Shown: piece by piece, positions 8,844 through 15,749 of the stretch | Numbering within the stretch: position 1 is the stretch's first letter | Layout: each line of letters starts with the position of its first letter | Assembly: GCA_934728355.1 (NCBI GenBank) | Contig: CAKVEA010000007.1 | Location: 1-45,577, forward strand | DNA: 45,577 nt | DNA from: an uncultured Eubacteriales bacterium | Lineage (GTDB): Bacteria; Bacillota; Clostridia; Oscillospirales; Acutalibacteraceae | Reading direction: 5' to 3' | Notes under the pieces: model-generated | What the model saw: only the letters and a program-made list of their open reading frames with translations | Database searches by the model: none | What the model was told of the DNA's origin: nothing | Program-made: the position numbers and the translations under genes

Positions 8844-9038
8844 ATGAATATTGACCTCATTTTCAAAATAGCAGCCGTCGGAATTATAGTAGCCGTGCTT
8901 AATCAAGTTTTAATTAGATCAGGCAGAGAAGAGCAAGCCATGATGACAACTTTAGCAGGTCTTATAGTTGTATTAATGATGATAGTTCAACAGATAGATA
9001 TTTTATTCAGAACTATAAAATCAGTTTTTAATTTATAA
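8844..9038 (+). CDS. spoIIIAC: Stage III sporulation protein AC
   Basis: This very small (64 residue) two-helix membrane protein fits SpoIIIAC in length, hydropathy and operon position. The motif LIRSGREEQAMM links the helices. The ATG at 8844 follows AAAGGACG at good spacing; a TTG directly before it is less likely. Confidence 0.93.
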   Translation: MNIDLIFKIAAVGIIVAVLNQVLIRSGREEQAMMTTLAGLIVVLMMIVQQIDILFRTIKSVFNL

Positions 9039-9068
9039 AAACTCCGAATAAAAAGGAAGTGAGAAAGT

Positions 9069-9461
9069 ATGGATGCAATTAATGTCATAGTTATGATTTC
9101 TATTATAGCTTCTTTTTCTGTAATTTTAAAAAAATATGCACCCGAATACTCTATATTAATAAATATATTTCTTGGGTTTGCCGTAATTATTTATTTGATT
9201 TCATATATCACCCCTATATTTGAGTATATAAAAAATTTGATTAATCTCGCAAAAGTACCTAATAAATATGTGTCTGTGCTTTTTAAATCATTGGGAATAT
9301 GTTTTATTTCACAATTTGCTTCGGATTCTTGCAAAGATGCAGGAGAAACTTCTTTAGCTTCTAAAATAGAATTTATAGGAAAAATCGCAATGGTTACAGT
9401 TTCACTTCCTTTGTTTGAAGAAATCACAAGTACAGCTATAAATTTCATGGGAGCAAAATAA
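9069..9461 (+). CDS. spoIIIAD: Stage III sporulation protein AD
   Basis: This 130-residue hydrophobic protein has four membrane segments and sits between spoIIIAC and spoIIIAE, as in other spore-formers. The family motif is visible as FASDSCKDAGETSLASKIEF, with conserved polar residues in a loop. It is a membrane part of the SpoIIIA channel. AAGGAAGTGAG precedes the ATG. Confidence 0.94.
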   Translation: MDAINVIVMISIIASFSVILKKYAPEYSILINIFLGFAVIIYLISYITPIFEYIKNLINLAKVPNKYVSVLFKSLGICFISQFASDSCKDAGETSLASKIEFIGKIAMVTVSLPLFEEITSTAINFMGAK

Positions 9462-9463
9462 CA

Positions 9464-10612
9464 ATGAAGTTATTGATTAAATTATTATCTTTCTTAATGA
9501 TTTTCTCATTTTTTATATTAAAAACAGAAGCTGTAGAAAACAAAAACAGTATAACTGAAAATATTTATAACGAACAATTTAGTATAAGCGGAGCAAATAA
9601 ACTTAAAGATTACATTCCTAAAGAATCTAAAAAAAATTTGGAAGAAATGGGCATATATTCTGGAAGTTTTAATGAGATTTCAAATCTTAATCTTGAAAAA
9701 ATAATAATTGGCATCTCAAAAATGGTGAAAAAAAATATCAATGAGCCTATAGAATCTTTTTTACCTATAATTTCGATTATGATACTTTTTATTATTGTTG
9801 AAAGCATATATCCAAAAAACAGAAACCAAGAAATGTCTAAAATACTTGGCTGTATTGTTGTTTTATCTGTTTGCACATTCACATTAAAACCTATTTTAAA
9901 AATTATTTTTTCGGTTTCTTTAGTTATAAAATCCGCTTCAAGATTTATGCTTTGCTATGTACCGATAATGTCAACTATAATGGTTGCTTCAGGTCAAGCA
10001 CTTTCCGGGGCTTCTTACCACGGATTAATTATCTGTGCAGGTGGAGTTATATCTCATTTTTCGGAAAATTTTCTGATTCCCATTTTAAATTCATTACTTG
10101 GGTTTGCAGTAGTCTCTTCCCTATCTCCAAATTTAAAGTTAAATTTATTCTGCAGTGCCCTAAATAAAACAATTAAAAAAACCCTTGAATTTATATCAAC
10201 CATTTTTACAAGCATCATAACACTAGGGCATATAGTAACCACTTCAGGAGACAGTTTAACTTCAAGCGCTGCAAAATCTGCACTGGGAGGATGTATTCCT
10301 ATAGTAGGAAGCATGATAAGTGATGCTTACGGAACCGTACAAGGATGTTTAAAGCTTCTCAAATCAGGAGTAGGAGCATTTGGAATTATAGTCGGAGCTG
10401 TAATTTTTATTCCCGTACTCATAAAATGTGGTCTTTGGGTAATATTTTTAGGCTTTTCAAAATGTCTAGGAGATATTCTTGAACTTAAAAAAATATCATC
10501 ACTTCTAAAAGCTTTTGAAGATATAATTTCAATACTTATAGCTATTCTAATTTTTTCAATAATAATTTTAATAGTATCTTCTGTAGTTGTTCTTGCTTTG
10601 GGGGCTAAATAA
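9464..10612 (+). CDS. spoIIIAE: Stage III sporulation protein AE
   Basis: This 382-residue polytopic membrane protein is the largest membrane part of the SpoIIIA complex. It has an N-terminal signal-like helix (1-23), an extracytoplasmic stretch to about residue 95, then seven or more helices with glycine/serine-rich loops (for example GGCIPIVGSMISDAYG). Length and position match the family. It starts two bases after the spoIIIAD stop, and its stop shares a base with the spoIIIAF start. Confidence 0.95.
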   Translation: MKLLIKLLSFLMIFSFFILKTEAVENKNSITENIYNEQFSISGANKLKDYIPKESKKNLEEMGIYSGSFNEISNLNLEKIIIGISKMVKKNINEPIESFLPIISIMILFIIVESIYPKNRNQEMSKILGCIVVLSVCTFTLKPILKIIFSVSLVIKSASRFMLCYVPIMSTIMVASGQALSGASYHGLIICAGGVISHFSENFLIPILNSLLGFAVVSSLSPNLKLNLFCSALNKTIKKTLEFISTIFTSIITLGHIVTTSGDSLTSSAAKSALGGCIPIVGSMISDAYGTVQGCLKLLKSGVGAFGIIVGAVIFIPVLIKCGLWVIFLGFSKCLGDILELKKISSLLKAFEDIISILIAILIFSIIILIVSSVVVLALGAK

Positions 10613-11088
10613 TGGAAAGTATAAAATCATATGGTCTAATACTTTGCGTAGTATCTATTTTTTGTACATTATTTGAAATGCTTATTCCTGTAGGAAAAAT
10701 GAGCAAAAATATGTATCTGACAACAAGTCTATTTGCAGTTTTAACTGTTTTAACTCCGCTTTCCAGCTTATTTAGAAATTTCAATTTGGATTATAAAGAC
10801 CTATTTAAAAAAACAGAATTAAAAAACACGGCTAAAATTTTAAATTCTATAGACAGCGAAATTTCATACTTAGCAAAAGAAAATATAGAAGAAATTATAA
10901 AACTTAAATTAAAAGAGATAGATGTAAATCCAAAAAAAATTGAAATTTTTATGGATATAAAAGAAAATCCACGCATAGTAATGATTAAAAGCAAAATATA
11001 TATTGAAAGTGAATCTATGAATTGTAAATCCAAAATAATTTCCAAAATGCTTGAAATTAATATACCTACAGAAGTTTTTGAAGTTTAA
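10612..11088 (+). CDS. spoIIIAF: Stage III sporulation protein AF
   Basis: This 158-residue protein has two N-terminal helices (about 6-23 and 33-53) and a soluble domain ending in a short alpha/beta fold, as in SpoIIIAF. The family belongs to the ring-forming proteins related to type III secretion and SpoIIIAG. The start overlaps the spoIIIAE stop as TAATG, so translation is coupled. Confidence 0.92.
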   Translation: MESIKSYGLILCVVSIFCTLFEMLIPVGKMSKNMYLTTSLFAVLTVLTPLSSLFRNFNLDYKDLFKKTELKNTAKILNSIDSEISYLAKENIEEIIKLKLKEIDVNPKKIEIFMDIKENPRIVMIKSKIYIESESMNCKSKIISKMLEINIPTEVFEV

Positions 11089-11113
11089 ATAATTAAGACC
11101 GGGAGTAAATAAA

Positions 11114-11680
11114 ATGAATTTAAACATTAAAGAAATCCTTTTAAATATTGTTTCAAAGAAAAAATTTTCAAAATATACATTTATTTTTGGAATGTTCGGA
11201 ATATTCTTAATTTTTATTTCAGGATTTTTCGGAAAAAGTATCAAATGCTATGAAGTTAAGGATTATAAACAAAATTTTTCGGATGAAAAAAGAGAAAAGC
11301 TAGAAAAAAATCTTGAAAGTGTTGTCTCAAAAATAAAAGGAGCAGGAAATTCTAAAATTTTTGTAACCTTCGAAAGCGGAACAGAAACCGTTTATGCAAC
11401 AGAAGAAAGAAAAAATAAAGAAGCAAGCGAAGATAAATCAAGCGGGGGAACAACAAGAAAAAAAGAAACTGATGACTGCGAAAAAAAATTTATAACAGTC
11501 AAAGATTCGGGTGGTACCGAGCATGCACTTGCAGTCACTGAAATAGAACCAAAAGTGAAAGGAGTGGTTGTTATTTGTAAAGGAGGAGACGATTCAGTCG
11601 TGAAAAAAAGAATAACGGAGTGCTTAATGGCTGCTCTTAATATTAGCTCTTCAAGAATATGCGTTGCTAAGTCAGGGTAA
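11114..11680 (+). CDS. spoIIIAG: Stage III sporulation protein AG
   Basis: SpoIIIAG forms a large ring in the intermembrane space of the engulfed forespore. This 188-residue protein has a single N-terminal membrane helix (about 16-40) and a ring-building domain with GAGNSKIFVTFESGTETVYA followed by a charged insertion and PKVKGVVVICKGGDD. These are family hallmarks. GGGAG precedes the ATG. Confidence 0.95.
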   Translation: MNLNIKEILLNIVSKKKFSKYTFIFGMFGIFLIFISGFFGKSIKCYEVKDYKQNFSDEKREKLEKNLESVVSKIKGAGNSKIFVTFESGTETVYATEERKNKEASEDKSSGGTTRKKETDDCEKKFITVKDSGGTEHALAVTEIEPKVKGVVVICKGGDDSVVKKRITECLMAALNISSSRICVAKSG

Positions 11681-11745
11681 TTCGGATTCAAGATTCATTT
11701 ATAAAGTAAAAAAGATTTTAACATAAAAAATTTGGAGGAATAAAA

Positions 11746-12300
11746 ATGAAATTTCGTAAACGTCAAATTATTTTAGCATCATTAATAGTAGCACTTGGAA
11801 CAGCTGTTTATTTGAATTGGCAATTTGCAGGAAATAAAGGGCTTGAAGTTACAAATGTTCTTGACTCTTCAGATGAACTCGGTGAAGCAAGATATGTAAA
11901 CAACGTCAACTTTTCTGAAAAAACTCAAAATAACAATACTTCCGAGAAAACTAAAAAATATTTTGCAGAAGCTCAATTAAATCGTCAAAAGACAAAGGAA
12001 GAATCCGAAGAAAGACTTAAAAGTTTAATTTCAACACCAACTATAAACAAAGATACAAAAGACGAAATAGAAAAAAATCTAGACATTATTTCAAAAATAT
12101 CTTCTCAAGAACTAAATATTGAAAATCTTATAAAATCAAAAGGATTTTCTGAATGTTTGGTTTGTATTGAAAATGATGAATGTAGTGTAGTTGTAAATCC
12201 CGGCAGCCTTAATGAAAATTCAGTTTTAATAATAAAAGATATTGTTTCAGGTCAGTCATCTATATTGCCAAGCAAAATCAAAATTATGGAAGCAAAATAA
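11746..12300 (+). CDS. spoIIIAH: Stage III sporulation protein AH
   Basis: SpoIIIAH is the mother-cell partner of forespore SpoIIQ. The protein (184 residues) has an N-terminal anchor, residues 7-25, followed by YLNWQF, which is typical of the family. A low-complexity linker follows, then a YscJ/FliF-like ring domain with LIKSKGFSECLVCIENDECSVVV. The gene has GGAGG upstream and a terminator directly after. No spoIIQ lies in the window. Confidence 0.95.
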   Translation: MKFRKRQIILASLIVALGTAVYLNWQFAGNKGLEVTNVLDSSDELGEARYVNNVNFSEKTQNNNTSEKTKKYFAEAQLNRQKTKEESEERLKSLISTPTINKDTKDEIEKNLDIISKISSQELNIENLIKSKGFSECLVCIENDECSVVVNPGSLNENSVLIIKDIVSGQSSILPSKIKIMEAK

Positions 12301-12305
12301 GCTAT

Positions 12306-12342
12306 GCAGCACCTCACAACTAAGGTGCTGTTTTAATTTTTG
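12306..12342 (+). terminator. Terminator of the spoIIIA operon
   Basis: CAGCACCT (12307-12314) pairs with AGGTGCTG (12323-12330) and is followed by TTTTAATTTTT. Confidence 0.9.
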
Positions 12343-12443
12343 TATAAGTGATAAGTTCCTCTTTATTAGCAGCAACCGGAAATTTTACAAATTAAAATTG
12401 ATTAACTTACTTTAATAATAGTCTTAAAATTTAAAGTGTATTT

Positions 12444-12467
12444 AAAACACTTAGAGTGTTTTTTTAT
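12444..12467 (-). terminator. Terminator, probably for the 83-residue protein gene
   Basis: AAACACT and AGTGTTT around a 3-base loop have a T run on the plus side and an A run on the other. It lies just beyond the end of the minus-strand gene and could work in both directions. Confidence 0.6.
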
Positions 12468-12488
12468 CACATAGGGGGGATAAAAAAA

Positions 12489-12740
12489 TTACCACTCATT
12501 ACTTTCGTTTAATTCTGATGGGAGACTCTCAATTAAACTATTTATCTTTTTGAAAAATGCTTCTTCTGTATAATTTGCATCTTCATTGACATGCATATTT
12601 CTACAGAAGTCATACATTTTATTAACATCATCAATTTCTATGAAATCTATTAAAAGTGAGTCATCTTTCAAAATTAATCTTAGATCCTTCATCACATTTT
12701 CTTCTAGGTCTTCTTCTAAGTTTTCTTCCTTATCTTGCAT
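12489..12740 (-). CDS. Small acidic protein, possibly Nif11-leader-like
   Basis: This is an 83-residue, very acidic protein without a signal peptide. The middle part (about 22-70) has a spacing that recalls Nif11-type leader domains: L-K-D-D-S-L-L, then IDDVNKMYDFCR, then YTEEAFFKKI. It has no GlyGly cleavage site and no core peptide, so it could be a stand-alone helical protein instead. AAAAGGAG stands about 13 bases ahead of the ATG. Its promoter contains a perfect dyad, suggesting tight control. The frame is credible because of the promoter and flanking terminator; the family link is weak. Confidence 0.65.
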   Translation of the reverse strand: MQDKEENLEEDLEENVMKDLRLILKDDSLLIDFIEIDDVNKMYDFCRNMHVNEDANYTEEAFFKKINSLIESLPSELNESNEW

Positions 12741-12770
12741 CAGATGTCTATAACTCCTTTTATCTTATTT

Positions 12771-12817
12771 TACCGGTTGCCACCTAACATTTTAACCGGT
12801 AGTAACTATGAAATCAA
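12771..12817 (-). promoter_or_regulatory. Promoter with TACCGGTT/AACCGGTA operator
   Basis: On the minus strand TTGATT (12812-12817) is 17 bases from TAAAAT (12789-12794). A perfect inverted repeat, TACCGGTT and AACCGGTA (12794-12801 and 12771-12778, 15 bases apart), begins at the -10 box and reaches past the start site. It looks like a repressor site. GC-rich arms are unusual in this AT-rich DNA. Confidence 0.65.
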
Positions 12818-12837
12818 TACCATTTTGGAAAATAAAG

Positions 12838-12874
12838 GAGCTGAAATTTCAAGGCATAGGACTCAAAATTTCAG
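12838..12874 (-). terminator. Terminator of trpS
   Basis: The minus strand carries CTGAAATTT and AAATTTCAG as a 9-bp stem 9 to 43 bases after the trpS stop, followed by CTCCTTTATTTT. Confidence 0.75.
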
Positions 12875-12882
12875 CTAAAATA

Positions 12883-13908
12883 TTACAATTTTTGACCAAA
12901 TAAATTTATATCTTTATAATCGATTTTCATTGCCTTTTTAACTTTCTGAAGTGTCTCATAAGTTACTTTTTTTGCTTCTTCAGTTCCTTCAAATGCAATT
13001 TTGTAGATACTGTTTATATCTTTTTCTAAGATTTTTCTTTTTTCCCTTATAGGTTTTAAAAGAGTTTGGAGAACTTCATTAAGGTATTTTTTTACTGTAA
13101 CATCTCCCAATCCACCTTTTTCATAGTGAATTTTCATAGAATTTATTTTTTCTTTATCTTCTCCGAAAGCATCGAGATAAATAAACACAGGATTGTTCTT
13201 AGTATCTCCCGAATCCGAAACTTTTAAATGGTTTGGATCAGTAAACATTTTCATAACTTTTTTTTCTATTTCATCTTCACTGTCTGAAAGATAAATAGTG
13301 TTTCCAAGAGATTTGCTCATTTTATTTTTACCGTCAGTACCTACCAACCGAGGAGTTTTTGAAAGTATAATTTTGGGTTCATGTAAAGTTTCACCATAAA
13401 GCAAATTGAATTTTCTTACTATTTCGCATGTTTGTTCTATCATAGGCGATTGATCTTCACCTGCGGGAACAAAATTGGCACCGAAAGCAGTAATGTCCGC
13501 AGCTTGACTCACAGGATAAGTTAAAAATCCCGCCGGAACACCTTCGCCGCTAAAATTTCTTAATTTAAGTTCATTTTTAACCGTAGGATTACGTTCAAGT
13601 CTGGCAGTGCTAACCAAGTTTAAATAAAATACAGTCAATTCCGCAATTGAAGGAATCATGGATTGAATACATATGGTTGTTTTTTTGGGGTCTATTCCAA
13701 CTGAAATATAATCAAGCAGCAATTCTATAACATTATCTCTCACCTTTTGTGGATTTTCTGCATTGTCTGTAAGTGCTTGAACATCGGCTACTAATATATA
13801 TTGTTTGTATTTATCTTGAAGCTCTACACGATTTCTAAGTGAACCTATATAATGTCCTAAATGAAGTCTACCCGTAGGGCGATCACCTGTTAATATTATT
13901 TCTTTCAA
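12883..13908 (-). CDS. trpS: Tryptophanyl-tRNA synthetase
   Basis: TrpRS charges tRNA-Trp. The 341-residue length is normal for the bacterial class Ic enzyme. The HIGH-type signature is GRLHLGHYIGS near residues 13-23, and the KMSKS loop is KNKMSKSLGN near residue 195. The tryptophan-pocket region with PVSQAADI and GEDQSPMIEQT is intact. The start is TTG, eight bases after GGAGG; no ATG fits better. It lies downstream of the rpsF-ssb-rpsR unit, separated by a 10-bp hairpin. No T-box is visible in front of it. Confidence 0.97.
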   Translation of the reverse strand: MKEIILTGDRPTGRLHLGHYIGSLRNRVELQDKYKQYILVADVQALTDNAENPQKVRDNVIELLLDYISVGIDPKKTTICIQSMIPSIAELTVFYLNLVSTARLERNPTVKNELKLRNFSGEGVPAGFLTYPVSQAADITAFGANFVPAGEDQSPMIEQTCEIVRKFNLLYGETLHEPKIILSKTPRLVGTDGKNKMSKSLGNTIYLSDSEDEIEKKVMKMFTDPNHLKVSDSGDTKNNPVFIYLDAFGEDKEKINSMKIHYEKGGLGDVTVKKYLNEVLQTLLKPIREKRKILEKDINSIYKIAFEGTEEAKKVTYETLQKVKKAMKIDYKDINLFGQKL

Positions 13909-13957
13909 GTGAAAGGCCTCCTTTTTAGATGATAACTATTTTTATTTGATATGAGCA

Positions 13958-13980
13958 TTCCCTCTCAAACTGAGAGGGAA
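13958..13980 (-). terminator. 10-bp hairpin between rpsR and trpS
   Basis: TTCCCTCTCA and TGAGAGGGAA form a perfect 10-bp stem with a 3-base loop, 12 bases after rpsR. No real T run follows on the minus strand, so it may act as an mRNA 3' stabiliser or weak terminator. Confidence 0.5.
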
Positions 13981-13992
13981 AATTTAAAAATA

Positions 13993-14250
13993 TTAATCAT
14001 GTGTATAAGGTAATAAGGCAAGATAACGTGCACGTTTAATCGCTGTTGTAAGCTCACGTTGATGTTTTGCACATGTGCCGGTTATACGACGCGGTAAAAT
14101 TTTAGCTCTTTCAGATATAAAACGTCTTAACTTACCACCGTCTTTGTAATCTATACCTGTACAATGTTTATCTACACAAAAATTACAAACTTTTTTTCTG
14201 GGTCTGCGTGATTTAAAATCTTTTTTTTCAGTTTTTTCTGTTTTTTCCAT
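13993..14250 (-). CDS. rpsR: Ribosomal protein bS18
   Basis: The protein (85 residues from ATG 14250) is bS18 of the small ribosomal subunit, which binds bS6. The core KLRRFISERAKILPRRITG and the C-terminal AIKRARYLALLPY are family hallmarks. Cysteines in CNFCVDKHC suggest the zinc-binding form. An in-frame GTG at 14262 lies inside the ribosome binding site (GAGGTGA), so the ATG is chosen. It is the last gene of rpsF-ssb-rpsR. Confidence 0.96.
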   Translation of the reverse strand: MEKTEKTEKKDFKSRRPRKKVCNFCVDKHCTGIDYKDGGKLRRFISERAKILPRRITGTCAKHQRELTTAIKRARYLALLPYTHD

Positions 14251-14291
14251 TAGTAAATTCACCTCTTTTTCATAAACAATAAATCAAAACT

Positions 14292-14744
14292 CTAAAACGG
14301 CAAATCATCATCTGATTCTATCGTTTGAAAATCATCATCTTTTCCGCTATTGTATGTTTCAAAATCTGCATTTTTTTCAACCGGCTTTGCAGTTATTTCA
14401 GGAGAATAAGACTGCTCATAAGATTTCTTAGACTCAGCAAACTCAACACTGTTCGCAATAACTTCAAATACTTTTCTTTTATTTCCGTCTTTATCTTGAT
14501 ATGTGCGTGTTTGAATTGACCCTTCTATTGCTATAAGTTGACCTTTTTTAAAATACTTTGAAACAAATTCAGCTGTATTTCTCCAAGCAACTATATCAAT
14601 AAAATCCGTTTGTCTTTCTTCTCCCGGTTTTGCAAACTTTCTGCCAACTGCAATAGTAAAAGACGTGACCGCAACATCACTAGGAGTATGCTTTAGTTCA
14701 GGGTCAGCCACAAGCCTTCCCATTAAAACTGCAACATTTAGCAT
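14292..14744 (-). CDS. ssb: Single-stranded DNA-binding protein
   Basis: SSB coats single-stranded DNA in replication and repair. The 150-residue protein has the OB-fold N terminus (MLNVAVLMGRLVADPELKHT, residues 1-20), the F-I-D-I-V-A-W-R-N-T-A-E core, a Ser/Lys/Glu-rich tail and the partner-binding acidic tip DDDLPF. GGAGAGGG precedes the ATG. It sits between rpsF and rpsR, the normal Firmicutes order. Confidence 0.97.
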   Translation of the reverse strand: MLNVAVLMGRLVADPELKHTPSDVAVTSFTIAVGRKFAKPGEERQTDFIDIVAWRNTAEFVSKYFKKGQLIAIEGSIQTRTYQDKDGNKRKVFEVIANSVEFAESKKSYEQSYSPEITAKPVEKNADFETYNSGKDDDFQTIESDDDLPF

Positions 14745-14760
14745 ATTTTTCCCTCTCCAA

Positions 14761-15051
14761 TTATGCTTTTTTTACTATCAATGATCTTAAAACACCTTCT
14801 GTAATTTGGCTAATACGATCAAGTTCTTGGGGGAATTTAGAATCACTGACAAATTCAAATACTACGTATTCTCCTTCAGATTCCTTTTTTATAGGATAAG
14901 CAAGCTTTCTTTTTCCCCATTTGTTAACATTCTTGAGCTCTGTATTAGATTCGATTAATGTTTTGAATTTTTCTATTAATTCGTCTGTTTTTTCACCTAT
15001 TTTAACCGAAACAACTAATACAAATTCATAAAGATTTTTAGTATCGTTCAT
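14761..15051 (-). CDS. rpsF: Ribosomal protein bS6
   Basis: The 96-residue protein has the bS6 ferredoxin-like fold signature: an N-terminal strand with YEFVLVV, the helix KFKTLIESN, then NKWGKRKLAYPIKKESEGEY, and the C-terminal LRSLIVKK. AGGAGGTG lies ahead of the ATG. It is the first gene of the rpsF-ssb-rpsR unit, driven by a consensus promoter and a structured leader. Confidence 0.96.
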   Translation of the reverse strand: MNDTKNLYEFVLVVSVKIGEKTDELIEKFKTLIESNTELKNVNKWGKRKLAYPIKKESEGEYVVFEFVSDSKFPQELDRISQITEGVLRSLIVKKA

Positions 15052-15077
15052 GTTTATTGCACCTCCTTTTGGACTTA

Positions 15078-15124
15078 TGCCCTCAAAATTATGTTGAGGG
15101 AAGGATTGGTTTCAAGCAAACCTT
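15078..15124 (-). promoter_or_regulatory. Structured rpsF mRNA leader, possible S6:S18 autoregulatory site
   Basis: The leader can form GGTTT/AAACC (15118-15122 with 15108-15112) followed by CCCTCAA/TTGAGGG (15094-15100 with 15080-15086). In many bacteria the rpsF leader binds the S6:S18 complex as feedback control. I see a compatible position and hairpins but have not matched the motif base by base. Confidence 0.4.
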
Positions 15125-15128
15125 AAAT

Positions 15129-15157
15129 ATTTTATCATCAAATCAAAATTTAGTCAA
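15129..15157 (-). promoter_or_regulatory. Promoter of rpsF-ssb-rpsR
   Basis: On the minus strand TTGACT (15152-15157) is 17 bases from TAAAAT (15129-15134), about 80 bases ahead of rpsF. Confidence 0.8.
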
Positions 15158-15217
15158 GAAATTTAATATTTGAAAATTTATAACTAAAAATGATAAAATT
15201 ATTCTTCATATTTTTAC

Positions 15218-15246
15218 TTGACTTTACATATAACTTTATGATAAAC
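15218..15246 (+). promoter_or_regulatory. Probable promoter of tRNA-Arg
   Basis: TTGACT at 15218-15223 stands 17 bases ahead of ATAAAC (15241-15246), with the tRNA beginning 19 bases later. The -10 box is a poor match. Confidence 0.5.
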
Positions 15247-15264
15247 TCTAAATTACATTGACTT

Positions 15265-15341
15265 GCGCCCGTAGCTCAGTTGGATAGAGTGTTTGGCTAC
15301 GAACCAAAAGGTCGGGGGTTCGAATCCCTCCGGGCGTACCA
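15265..15341 (+). tRNA. tRNA-Arg (anticodon ACG)
   Basis: The 77-nt gene includes CCA. The acceptor stem GCGCCCG/CGGGCGT closes with a terminal G-U pair. The anticodon stem TTTGG/CCAAA encloses CTACGAA, giving ACG, whose A34 is expected to be edited to inosine by TadA. The T arm GGGGGTTCGAATCCCTC is normal. Confidence 0.97.
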
Positions 15342-15360
15342 ATGTAGTTTTGAATTATAT

Positions 15361-15395
15361 TATCGGCGATTTTAATCGTCGGTTTTTTTATTTTT
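15361..15395 (+). terminator. Terminator of tRNA-Arg
   Basis: CGGCGATT pairs with AATCGTCG (one G-U pair) and leads into TTTTTTTATTTTT. Confidence 0.85.
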
Positions 15396-15550
15396 AAAGT
15401 ATAATACTTATTTAATATATTCAAATTTAAAATAAATAACAATAATATAGAATTTATAAAAGAAAACATTTATATGCAATTGTTCAATTCAAGATAAAAC
15501 TGGACATATCCTTAGAAATAAAAATATCTCTATAAACAAATATTTATAAC

Positions 15551-15584
15551 AGCTACCCAATCATAGGTAGCATTTTTATTTTAT
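15551..15584 (+). terminator. Orphan terminator hairpin
   Basis: GCTACC (15552-15557) pairs with GGTAGC (15566-15571), followed by ATTTTTATTTT. No gene precedes it between the tRNA-Arg terminator and this point, so it may end a short untranslated RNA. From 15584 to 15750 I see only AT-rich DNA with weak promoter-like boxes (TTGTTT 15701, TATACT 15723). Confidence 0.6.
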
Positions 15585-15749
15585 ATAGGTGTTTTAATCC
15601 GAATTTATATTATCTGATTGATATAATCAATAATATTTGTATTTATACCACTTAACGAGAAAATTAATAAAATATAACAAAAATATATATATAAATCATT
15701 TTGTTTTGTGATAAAATTCGATTATACTAAATTAGAAAGGAGGAGTTCA

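Noticed and set aside
10909..11244. Minus-strand frames within the spoIIIA operon
   Set aside because: Shadow frames of AT-rich coding DNA, lacking ribosome binding sites and overlapping well-supported genes.
12771..12801. T-box antiterminator (TTAGGTGGCAACCGG resembles the T-box core)
   Set aside because: It lies downstream of trpS, not ahead of it, and the longer T-box consensus and specifier stem are missing. The dyad fits an operator better.
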